DNA of 64,000 nt from Onchidella celtica (Eukaryota; Mollusca; Gastropoda; Systellommatophora; Onchidiidae). The position numbers were made by a program, and so were the translations under genes. The notes under the pieces were generated by a model, which saw only the letters and a list, made by a program, of their open reading frames with translations, did not search any database and was not told the origin of the DNA. Below, piece after piece: positions 11,443 to 23,700 of this stretch. The stretch's first letter is position 1; the number at the start of each line of letters is the position of its first letter. Location of the stretch: contig OZ007583.1 of assembly GCA_963931925.1 (NCBI GenBank), forward strand, positions 12,871,633 through 12,935,632, read 5' to 3'.

Positions 11443-13690
11443 CTATTGTCCATTCATTCTGGGCACTTTAAATCCATTCCCCTGCTTTCCTTTATCCAAC
11501 AGCGTTAACGACTGACCAGGACCCGGATTGTTGGACAACCGAAACGCTGTTGCCCACGGGTCAATAACAAGATGAAGTCATGGCAAACCAAGCAACCAGA
11601 GCTACTGCTGCCAGCCAATGCAACGTTATTTTTAAATATCTCATTTGTGTGTTGATGTTGTTATAGCCATTACTTATGTGTCTATACGCAATGGGGTCAA
11701 TGTAACCTTTTGAAAGTACTAATTGTAATATGTCCAATGAAAATGACTAATTAGTCTTGTATTTAATTACTACTGTTCCAGGATTGCATTATGACTGAAC
11801 GGTGCATGTAAAGCTTGTGTACAGTATTGTCCATCCTGAGTGTACGTTCTCGATTGTATAATTTTCAGCTTTGGTAGTCTAGTTTTACTTAACATGGCAC
11901 TTTCGGAACATTGTCTACACGTGCCTTTACTTTCAAACTTTGTATCGTTAAAATTGTAAATTATTATGTACTATCCACCTGAGCGTGGCGTTATCCTCTT
12001 CAGCTGTCCTTACAGGCAGAAGATGGTGATAATACTAATAGTTGCATCAATTTGCTTCATTACCATGATTAAGTGCGAGCATGATCTCGGTGATTTTACC
12101 GTCATCATAACGCGTCTCATTCATACGTGCCACTCACATCCATCCAATAAGCACACACCAACAACCCCTCTCATAATACCATGGTACCATAATACAACGG
12201 TCCTAATTCATTAATAATCTACATTCTCTCCGTACATTCTTATATCCGCTGCCCACTCAACAGAAGGGTGGTGGAATCTCACAAATTACCAGAAGTTAAA
12301 GGGAATTCTCCACAGCGTCGACCTCACTTACAATGTAACGTACATGACAGTGTCACACTAGTATAACACTGCAACATTGAATTCCATTACAGATTAAGTG
12401 ACTTTGAACATCTAGTAATAACCAGCACAAAATCTAGCAACAACTTAACAAGATGCACGCCAGGAATCATGTATTCGCGGCACGATGAAAGAAAGGTTTC
12501 TGTTTGAAGTTTCATGTACCCATTGTTTTTGAAAATACATTTTTTTTTCTTTTAGTAATACTTATAAATTACACACCGAATTCGCTCGACACTTTGACAC
12601 ACATTGGAGAATGCATGCAGAAGTACTGTGTAGTGTGCAACTCAGTTCAGCCCAAAAAGTGTCGATGGAACCTTGTCATTCTAAGGGGACTAACTGCCGC
12701 TAACAAACTAAGTATGCAAGGGAATTAACCAAGAATAGTAGATAATCCGATGTATTTAAGAAGAGTTGTCCTCGGGATAGTACTGAATCAGTGTTTGCAA
12801 ACTGAGAAAGCTGTCAATGCTGGAGAGGAATTGCCGTTCAAAATTTGATCAGGTCTTATAAAATACATTCATAGCGCAGATATGACAAATAATCTAAGGG
12901 AAGCTGTTTACATTGTATGTATGTTCTATTGTATAGTATCGCCTTCGTGATGTATTCGTCAGTACCATATTTATTAATCAGATCATCATCATTAGTTTGA
13001 CTGGATGCATGCAGTCGCTGATAATGTGCATTAAATTTCCTTTGACTGATTAATTATGCAAGGAAACAGGAAAGCAGTCATGGTACACAAATATCACCTT
13101 GTCACCAACCACATTAATTTTCCCGTAGTTCAGGCTGGATTAAAGAGATAGTAATATTCCATATCAATTTTAAATCATATACGTGTAAAATAAACTTGAA
13201 AAGAACCACAAGACAGTGTTCCTTTGTTTAGGAACCGCATGTATTTCTAAAGTGAGTACATAAAAGCATAATCATCACGGAGAGAGTTTGAGTTCTTTGG
13301 ATTTGGCAATTGTAAGATGTAAGCTATAGTCTGATGGTCGCAATGTTTTGGTATTTCTTATCTGTGTTTTGTTGTTGTAGTTGTTGTTGGATGAAAGGTG
13401 GGGGCTGGGGGAGGGGGGGGGGGGTTAAGGACTTAGAAAGTTTTCCTTGCTGGTAATTTTTTAAAAAATTTTTAAAGATTTTAATTTTAACAAGGGACAC
13501 AGCATTGACAACTTTTATTTTCAAAGACAATGTTTGAAACAGTTCATATTTCACAATGTTATTATTAATCTGTAGTGAGAGTTGAATAATAATATATTAT
13601 GAAGTCAATCCTGTATCGCAAATCCCTACTGACTGACTAATAATGTCTATCTTTAAGCCCGTATTTTTGCACTGTATGAAAGTATATAGA
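11443..13690. other. Intergenic DNA without a recognisable gene
   Basis: Only short frames without recognisable similarity. 11551-11620 is an inverted copy of a sequence inside the GyA 3' UTR (3862-3930). A G-homopolymer lies near 13410-13426. Confidence 0.5.
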
Positions 13691-13692
13691 TC

Positions 13693-13696
<4 letters not shown>

Positions 13697-13750
<54 letters not shown>

Positions 13751-13852
13751 AGGGAGAGGGAGGGGTAGGGAGGGGGAGGGAGGGGGAGGGAGAGAAAGGG
13801 AGAGAAAGGGAGAGAGAGAGAGAGAGAGAGAAAGGGAGAGAGGGAGATAACA
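13697..13852. repeat. GA / GGGA microsatellite
   Basis: (AG)n at 13697-13737 passes into imperfect GGGA and GAGAAAGG units. Frames across it are Ser/Leu/Pro artefacts. Confidence 0.9.
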
Positions 13853-14589
13853 GCTGTGTACATTTATTCCCTTATTATCGTTATTTATTATTATTATTAT
13901 TATATTTTTACATTGTGTGAATTATCTTTAAATTTCGCCATGAAGAAGAATCGGTGATAATAGGACGTGCTTACTATTCTTACTGCGTCGTTTGTTTCTC
14001 ATTACATTGAGTATGGTGCTGGTGTCTGTTTTGGAAATTACATTTGTGTTAACACAGGGTAAACAAGGTTTTCAGTGAGATTCTCGTGAACAGGAATGTC
14101 ATAACATTAAGGTCACTGATTCCTCTGGTTACAGATAGCTAGACATTTTCCATTCCTTCATTCATGCCAACAAACGTACGAGATAGATCTTAATTTCTTT
14201 CTTTGAGTGCAAATAATTTTATTCAAGCTAAATAGCAGAGAAACTTTAGGGCCGCAGAAAAACAAAGTAAGAAAAAAAACTAAATCAGCTAAATATGGTA
14301 TAAACACTCAGCAAAGCAGTGTAGTTCTGGAAATGACATTAAATATTTCGGTTACGAACGACCGATTAATTCATTTAGTGCTTAACAAAGACAATGTCTT
14401 TATGTATATTGCTAAACAACAATAGCATTCACTTCACTGGTAAAAAATAGAATTCCAATTTAAAAATGAACACACACACACACAGAAAAAAAAAGCGTGA
14501 TTATATTCATGGATTAAAAAGCACTTGATCAATCAGATTTGGTGCAGCTTCATTGGAGTATCAATAAAGTTTCCGATTACATTTTAATA
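13853..14589. other. Unassigned intergenic DNA
   Basis: AT-rich, with a short ATT trinucleotide run near 13886-13902 and a CA run near 14470. No gene seen. Confidence 0.4.
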
Positions 14590-14930
14590 GATTAGGTAAA
14601 AGTCGGCAGTATTCCCTGGGAAACCTCCTTATGTTGATGAAATTCAATAAAACCAGCGCTGTCAGTTATCACGAAATATCATAAAAACCACAGTTATCAA
14701 TGAATTGTTCCATTATAATTTCATATTATATCAGCTAAAAGTCAGCATTATTCCATGGGAAACTTCCTCATGTTGATCAATTTCAATAAAACCAGCGTTG
14801 TCGGTTACCAGTTGCCAATGAACTGTTCCATTATATTTTTATATATCAGCTAAAAGTCAGCACTACTCCATGGGAAATTTCCTCATGTTGATCAATTTCA
14901 ATAATACCAGCCTTGTCAGTTACCAATTGA
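14590..14930. repeat. Minisatellite, three units of about 116-137 bp
   Basis: Three consecutive copies share AAAGTCRGCA, then CCNTGGGAAA, then TCAATAA and CCAGC; the motif AAAAGTC recurs at about 14598, 14735 and 14851. The first two units contain CAATGAA(T/C)TGTTCCATTAT. Confidence 0.8.
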
Positions 14931-15645
14931 TATACCTGGCCAGAATGACCTTTTCCCAAATCAAGATAAGTGCACAATAATAATTATAATACATTCTACA
15001 GATGTCAATAAGACGGACAGATTTAGAGAGCTTGTCACTACAGAAAAGAGTGGAAGATGAAAGAGAGGTAAAGTCTTATGTTGCATTACTAGCTGAAGTT
15101 GTATAATGAGGGGCATTTTGGTAGATAGGTGAGCGTCTACTTGGGTGCTAAAAAAGCCTATGAATTTTGATTACTAGTGCATAGGGTAGCAAAACAACCA
15201 GAAATAACATTGCATGTCATCAGAATTATGTTGTAAAGCTGCAGTAAAATTGGTGCTGTCTAAAAATGTTTGTGTTGATGACGTCGCTGTATCGTTGTTG
15301 TCGCTGTTGGCGTTGATATACCTATTGGTGATGTTTTCATCATTGTTATTATTCTTTGTGATGCCATTTTCCTATCTGTGATTTTGTGTTCGTTACTGTT
15401 TTCTTTCATTGTGATGCTGCAGCTGTTGTTGATGTTGTTCTTGTTGTTGTATTGGAATGATATCATAGTTCGGCTAAACTTGTAACATTAATAGTAAGAG
15501 TAATAACAGTCATAATGGACCGCCGCTGCTGTGACTTTTCTCTCCATTTTTATGTTGATGATGCTGTGCTTGGTGTCGGTGGTGTTGTCATCGTTGATGG
15601 TTGCCGCTGTCGTTTCTAGTATTGCTGCAGTAGTTGCTGATGACT
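14931..15645. other. Region downstream of the host gene
   Basis: Includes a GTT/GAT-rich imperfect trinucleotide tract (about 15268-15470). It should contain the 3' UTR of the minus-strand gene that stops at 15646; I did not find a clear polyadenylation signal. Confidence 0.4.
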
Positions 15646-15784
15646 TCAGTAACCAACAAGTGGCGGCAGTTTGTCCGTAACATTGTACATGGTCTCAGCC
15701 AGCTCAGTCTCTTGAATTCTGTCAATGGTGATGTTGACGCCGTGTGTCTCGATCAGACGAATGGAGCGTTTTCCCACGTAACCT
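15646..15784 (-). CDS. Reprolysin-like gene, coding exon 12 (last)
   Basis: Acceptor TATTCCACAG, phase 2 entry, stop TGA at 15646-15648. About 46 residues, Cys-free and charged, with NIT and NVT glycosylation sequons. Confidence 0.8.
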
Positions 15785-17394
15785 CTGTGGAATACAGAAT
15801 GTAAGAGAAATAGTAAACGAGTTCGAGTTTTGGAGGAAGTACACCGAAAAGAGGACGTCACGTGTTCTTGGGAAACAAGACGATAGACATAATGTAGCAG
15901 AACGATAGGACAGAAAGTGACCCAACGAGATACATTCATATGCAACCTCCGGGAAATCGCGTATAAACAGTCACTGTCACTGATCTCATAACCCGCCGGG
16001 GTCGTGGGGGCGCTGCAGTGATGAACGCTGCACCAGCTGGCTCCATTAAGTGGCGGTTGTGGGCTAGTGCCTGGGTTGTGGAAAAGCTCATCTTGGTCCA
16101 TTCCTCAATGTTGTCTGCCCATTTCTTCCTCGGTCTGCCACGTCTTCTCTTCCCCTGCACTATTCCTTGTAGTATGGTTTTGGAGAGCCCATCTGATCTT
16201 GTCACATGCCCATACCATCTGAGCTTTCTTTTCTTAACTGTGGTCAGCAAGTCTTCATAGTGCCTTACTTGTTGGGTGATGGTTTGTCGGACCTCTTCGT
16301 TGGTGATGTGGTCCGTGTATAGTATAAACAGTAAGTAATTAAAAAAAATAATTATATTAAAAAAACAAACAAACAGAAGTTAATAGAAGTAAGTAGAAGC
16401 TTGGGGGGGGGGGGGGGAGAGCGCTAAGATAATAATTCAGAGAGAATATGAGCCGAATTACAATAGTTGTAATGCCTAGTTAGTGCTCAGAAAAGGAAAG
16501 CGGGAGTGAAAGAAGGAAAGAAAAAGCAGTGGAAAGAAAGAATAGGGAGGAGAGGGGTGACGCAGGTGGGTTTGGTCCCAGCGAACGAATACTGCTGTAG
16601 CAGAGGTCGCGGGTTCGATATCCATCTTGATCATTTCTCTTTCTCTGTTCTTTCACTCCCACTTTGCTTTTCTGAGCATTAACTAGGCACTACAACTTTA
16701 ATTCCCCTCATACTTTCTCTGAAATAATGTTTAAAAAATAAAGGTGTCCTTTTTAAAATTTTGCCCGGATAGCGGCCTTGTTGGGCCTGCTCTTCTCGGC
16801 TTCCAAATGCCAGCGTATCTTTAACATGCACAACGTGCACACGGGCCATCCGAGCTTTTTCCGTCCTTAACCGAGAAGACTAGGCGCTCGATCCTACCTA
16901 CCATAGGATCCGGAAACTCCCCCAAATGTCCAACATGCCCCCCGCCGACGCCCCCTGTACCGACCGCGGAAATCGAACCCGTACCTTCGGCATGAGAGGT
17001 GAGCATCTTGGCTCTAGACCAACGTGTCTCCATTTTGTTTTATTTCTGGTTTTTTTTCTATTTGCGGTAGTACATGCAGATGATGTAGTGAATATAGAGA
17101 GTTGTAACATTTCCACAAATGAGTGTCAACTTACCGGCAGTAGGCACAGCACACATCGCTATTGGCAGGGCACACTGCGTTCTGGGTGTGGTCCCGACAC
17201 TGACTGGACTTGTCTCCACATTCACAGCCTGGGGGTCGCATGAATCACTCAGCCAATCAGTCAAATCGATCTATATATCTATCTATCTATCTATCTATCC
17301 GTCTGTCTGTCTGTCTGCCTATCTATCTACCTGTCTGACTGCCTGCCTGCATTTTTACCTATCTACCTATTAATATAGATACATACCTGCCTAG

Positions 17395-17437
<43 letters not shown>

Positions 17438-17521
17438 CTTAAACACCATTCAATCTATCTATCTATCTACTTAAACACCATTCAATCTATCGGTCTATCT
17501 ATCTATCTCTCTATCTATCTG

Positions 17522-17617
<96 letters not shown>

Positions 17618-20254
17618 AGCTATTACCTCGTGGTCCTGTACATCTCTTGCAGGTCTGACAACAGATTTGGCTGACGAGGGGAGTGTAACATTCATCAAGG
17701 CCGTACTGACTGATAAACTGTGCACAGGTACCATAGAATGGAACACTGGGAAAATCTAGATGCTCCTGATCTCCCCAGAGACAGCTAGCTGGTGATGGAA
17801 CATAAAGGTTTATGGGAATTTGAACACCAATGACTGGTTAGCGTAATCCATAAATTATTATGTAAACTGATGGAGTGGACAGGTCAACTAATTATAGCAT
17901 ATTATTTAAAGTTTCGTGTGCATGCATGCAGATCTATCGAGTAGTGTTGTGATAAATTTATCGTCCGGTGTTTGCCTTAATTGCTGTATGTGCATTTTTG
18001 CCATTTAGAGACAATGAGGATTGAAGTTTGGTCGGCAAATGGGCTAAAAACGCATCCGTTCCAAACACGTCTCAAAAAGTGTTTAACTGATTGGAATGAC
18101 ACTTATACAGTCATAATGAAATTAGGAGTGAGAGAACACTTCCATGACAAAACCTTAAAATCAGGAAAAAGATGGCAAATACCACTCGTTGTAATCTACA
18201 CACGAAAACTGGTAATGATATTGGATTATAAAGAAAGAAAATGAAGATCTCCAGGAACAATTTCCTATGTAGCACACATTTTAATGGTTGAGTCAAAATT
18301 GGGCAAAATGGAAAAAATTGTATGTAGCAAAGCCTTGTGTAAGAAAATAGTAATACCCAAACGATACAATGAAACGCAAACTAAAAGACAAGAGAGAAAA
18401 ATGGCCTTGCTGGGACCCCACAGTTTTTCTGTGGTTTTTATAATATTTCGTCAATTTAATGCTTGAGTTATGACGACTTACAATCAACGTTGGACCCCGC
18501 GCTGGGGTCGCTTCGGCATTGTCCGTCGTTGCATCTCTGGGGAAGAAATTTACCAACAGTACAATCTTGTCTCCTTCATTTTCCTGTATATTCTTTTCAA
18601 TACAAATTTTGGGTAAAATTTCATTTACAGTGAAAACTGAGGACCTGAATATATAAATAAGGAAGTGTATATCCGGACAACATGTTGTATGGATATGGAC
18701 AGTGCATATCCGTGCAACATGTTTACCAAAAGCGCGACTGGTGAAGGTTTGCTGAAACAAAACTTGGTATGGTGTTCACGAATGTAAAGTGACAACACAT
18801 GGAATAGTCAGATGGACCTGGGGGCGTGAGGGTCTAGTCAATTTGTATCAATGGGCGGTAGTCAGATTGACTAATCAGGCGAAAAGGAGTTGGGGTAGCC
18901 ATTGGCGATCGACGTACACTCAAGTATATTATTAGCGCAGATCACGCAATCTCCGAGCAGAAGTCGGATGGTTTTCCTATTATACTAAGCCAATTCATAT
19001 TTTTAAAAACTATGCAAATTAACAAGGTCAGTAATACAGTATTCCGGTGTGTCTTCTACGTCATCGAATTGTGTGCGTTGTACGGATATGCACTGTCCAT
19101 ATGTCCAACATGTTGTACGGATATGCGCTTGCTATAAATAAATACAGTGGAACCCGATAAACTGAAACTGCATAACAAGGAATTTCTCTTTACCGGAAAG
19201 GTTTCTGTGGACCGGAAATACTCCTTGTAAGTTTACACCCCTGTACACGAAAAGAAACTCAAGTAGAACATTTTTTACCAAAAAGATTCTATTTGCATAA
19301 CTCAATCGAGCAAGGATGCTGTCTCACAAGCCTGCCTTGTTAATTTCATGCACGACTATATAGGGCTACTTGGTGGGGTTGCGAGGGAGCTGTGGAGACC
19401 ATAATAGTATTACAGTGTCTTTGAACTGGCCGACAAGGATAGCAGACAGAAGGGTGCCACTGCTCGGGAACAGCATAATTTTTTTTTTCTCTCTTTTTTT
19501 TTTTTAAGCAATCACCCTCTTGTCCTCTCACCATTACGAGTCTCCATCGACTAGCCTACAATAATTTATACGTCGCGGAATTTACATACCATTTAGTTGA
19601 TACAACCACCTACGATTTGTCTGTACTTGTAGTCTGCTGTACGCAAGGGAGCATCTCATTTATATACACACTGGTTGACTCACACCCACCCACATACACT
19701 CAAAACAGTTTGGTTGTTGGCGAGAGTACACCAAGGGAAGTAATAAAGTGAAATAACCAAGATGTCTTATCACTTCCCTTTAAGAGACTTAAAATGGAGA
19801 TTTTAAAACAATCATGACCTTTTCTCCAAGTTGCTGTTGATACGAACTACAATTGTTGGTCCCCCGAATGGCTTAAGCACAAGTGTAGACAAAGACAACA
19901 ATCTAAATCTGTGGAGAACTAGTACAGACCTTTTGACATGAATGAGACGCTTTTGGTCTTTAATCTCCTTTTCATTTTATCTTAAACCCCCCCCCCCCCC
20001 CGCACTGGTTAAGACGACAGCTGATAAGATGCTGAAAAATCTGAAATACAAGAGTCTGTCACACAGTGACTTACTTTTCTGGAGCCACAGATCATGCCGT
20101 CAGTGGGGAAGGCCGGTCTACACAGGGTGGTGCCTGGGATGTAACAGTAGATCTGTTGACAGATTCCATTCCCGCCTGGTGGCGCATCATTGTACAGGGC
20201 GTTGTTCTGTAAGAAAAGAAATCAATAATTGTAAGAAAATAAGAAAAAGCAGCA

Positions 20255-20315
<61 letters not shown>

Positions 20316-20316
20316 G

Positions 20317-20356
<40 letters not shown>

Positions 20357-20357
20357 C

Positions 20358-20391
<34 letters not shown>

Positions 20392-20410
20392 CTAAATATT
20401 TATCTATATC

Positions 20411-20485
<75 letters not shown>

Positions 20486-20486
20486 G

Positions 20487-20529
<43 letters not shown>

Positions 20530-20584
20530 GTCTATCTATCTATCTATCTATCTCTAAATATGTATCTATCTATCTCTCTATCTG

Positions 20585-20671
<87 letters not shown>

Positions 20672-20706
20672 CTAAATATTTATCTATCTATCTCTCTATC
20701 TGTCTC

Positions 20707-20775
<69 letters not shown>

Positions 20776-23700
20776 TTGTAGTCCATTTGCTTATCTGTCT
20801 TATTATCTTTTTCTTTCCCGGAATGCTGTTTCAGTATCTCTGTCCGTCAGTTGGCCAGAAATGTACCTCAGTCAATCCACACTTCTTTTCCTACTCACCA
20901 AGCAAGCATAACTTCCTGCATCATTCAAGGACCTTTTGCAGATTGTATCAGGATCAAGCAAAGAACCCCTGTAAGATGCTGGAGTAGTCCTTGGGGTATA
21001 AGAGGAGCTTTGGGTTTGAGTAAGACAGTTGGGGCTGTAGGGAAAAAGGATCGGTGGCTGGTGAATGTACGATGAGAACTTAGTATTACTTCACAGGCTA
21101 ATATGTGCACTGTCTACTCTAGAGTGATATGTGTAAATTTGCATAGATGGCTGTAACTTTTTCTGTAATGCCAAGTTACAGTGGTGCTAATTAAAAAGAG
21201 TATTAGCGGGAATTAGCGAGTGCGAGGACAACGAGCACTACGAGTAAATGAAGACTAAGATAAAAGTACACGTCTTTTTGTTTGTGCGAATGGCTCGATT
21301 TTGCCCAGTGCAGCTGTACGCGCTACCGCATAATTGTGTCCATTCTAAAATGCCGTTGCAGTCTATGACAGGCAGGGAAAGGTTTGTTCCTGGCTTCTCT
21401 TTGGTCTGAGCCGGTCCACCTAAAAAAAATATCTCTGGCGGACAGATCATCACAGTTCCCCAAGATTTGAGTAGTCGGTTTTGGCAATTTTGTTTTCAGG
21501 AGAAGCAAAAACGGTTTTATTTTAGAGCAACTGGTCCAGTGACGATGCAATTTCTGAAAGTTTGCGATTCGATTATTTTTTTGGCTTAGGGGTCCATAAC
21601 CAAGATCATTCGATACAGCTTTTGAATGTGGTTTAATATGTATGAAATTTGGTTTTTGAATTTTGGGGGTTACTACAGTCTGAAGGCCTGTTTACACTGG
21701 TAGGTTTTTATACATAGATAAAAGGAATGGGGAAATGTGTGGGAAGAACTCTCCTGGTTTTCCGTCTTTTGTTTTTCCGATTTCCCCCTCGAAACGTTCT
21801 TTGTTTACAATGGTCCGTTTTATGAATGAAAAGTGATGCGCATCGATGGTTTTGGTCATGTTTCGAAGGGTGAAACCGGAAAACAAAAGACGGAAAGCCA
21901 GGAGAGTTCTTTCCACACAGTCCGCCATTCCTTTTTTCTATTCCCTAAACCTACCAGTGTAATCAGACCTTTACGGAACCGTGACGAAATCCTTCGTCCT
22001 TAACTTAGAGAATATTCCAAAAATCCCAAAATACATCATTGGGCGATAAAGTGTTAAACAGATACAGGCGTGTCGCAGTTGGTACTGGTGAAAATAATTT
22101 GGTCATATAGTTATAATTTCTGTGATATTATGTCAGAGGAAATGAATGTCAGGCTACCAGAACTGGGGACCGCCACTGAATGAAATTGCCATGACCCCCC
22201 CCCCCCCCCCCGGAGGCGTCTGTCCTACCTGAGTGAGTTGACGTTATCACGGATCCAGGTAGCTGAGCAATCCGAGAAGGACCATCGGTTCTGGGAAGTT
22301 GGGATTGTCCTTCTGGATTCCAGATACTGCGAAGTCGGACCGTCGTTGGGGGCGCCCATTCTGTGCAGGGGAGAAAGATGTTTGCGTATTACATCGTCAT
22401 TTTGATGTTTATCGCGATGTTGTTTTTTCTTTGTAGTTCTTGTGTTTCTCTTTCTTCAGTTTCTCAAATGTTCATATCTTTTGTAATTTCAAACAATGCT
22501 CTGAGTTTTCTTATCGTAATATTAATTAATGGTGGTATTTAAAGCTAACAAAGCATTAACCTTTCTTTTCTGTTGACTGTCATAATAATTATTATGTTTA
22601 AGAGCGAGCAGGCATTGTACGTAAAATAGAATAAAATAATATTGGGTAAAACCAACATGTGAGCGAACTGTATAGCGGTGTCGATTGCCTGAACGAAGGT
22701 AGAGTTTGCCTGGACCAGCCCAACTGCAGTGGTGTTGTCACACACGCCACCAATGTATGCAGTACCTGTTACAGAAGTGATTGCAAAAGAAAACATCGAT
22801 AAACGGTAACTCAAATGCCTCAGGATGATGTGAATGAACAAGCAGAACGGCTTCGGCCGTACAGATCGGAAGAATAATATTAATTAATCAATTAAATACA
22901 CACAGTTCAAATTGTTAATCGTTTTCAAGATTTCATTTAATTTCATTCGATATTTTTCTACTTTTTAGTTCAGATGTGCTCTTTCTTTTTTGAACTTACT
23001 GGAGAGAGGGAGGTGAATTATTATTATTATTATTATTACTATTGAGAGAGAAGTGGGCAAAATTTAACTATCAGCACATATTGAGGCAATCACTGAAACG
23101 GTAAGAAGAAATGACTTGCCTGTGACTCCATTCAGCTGATATCTGTTGACAGAGAAATTCTCAATTTCAAAAATCTCAAAATAATACTCTTTTTTTCTTT
23201 TTCAAATAAGAAATATATGATAGACCGTTAAAAAAAAAAGAAAAAATTGGCACAATAAATATCTTAATTTGGCATAATATTACATTATATCTGCACTGAA
23301 GTATTTTTCTGTAATCAAAATACAAACTGTTAAACGGGGACAGAACTGTCTTTGTAACCATTAATTTGTTTCGTTATTCTCCCTTTTATCCGCCAACTTT
23401 TTCCTCTCGAGTATGCTAAAAAACCGTTATTACCCCTTGTCCACAAGATGTGCTTATAAGCACCCCCCCCCCCCGCCCCCCGACATCGGAGCTAACAATT
23501 GAGAAACCAAATTTCAAGTCAGCTGATTTTGAATTTGAGTTTCTTTTACAAACTTTTCTAAACGCCAACCGTCAAGGAATATTGAATGTGTAAAATAAAG
23601 TTATAGCAAAGATCACAGAATGTGAAACATAAAGTAATAACAAAGGTCACCGAATTAGTGACATAAAGTAATAACAAAGGTCACGGAATTTATCACATAA

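Noticed and set aside
17269-17616. CRISPR-like array in the tetranucleotide regions
   Set aside because: No unique spacers; a simple microsatellite in animal DNA.
19346-19534. Missing exon of the reprolysin-like gene ([11 protein letters not shown] segment)
   Set aside because: Poor acceptor context and a length that would not fix the reading phase.
19942-20781. 279-codon plus-strand frame of Leu-Ser-Ile-Tyr repeats (and 28910-29439, 32028-32931 of the same kind)
   Set aside because: Translation of TATC, CT or GATA microsatellites; open only because the repeat contains no stop.
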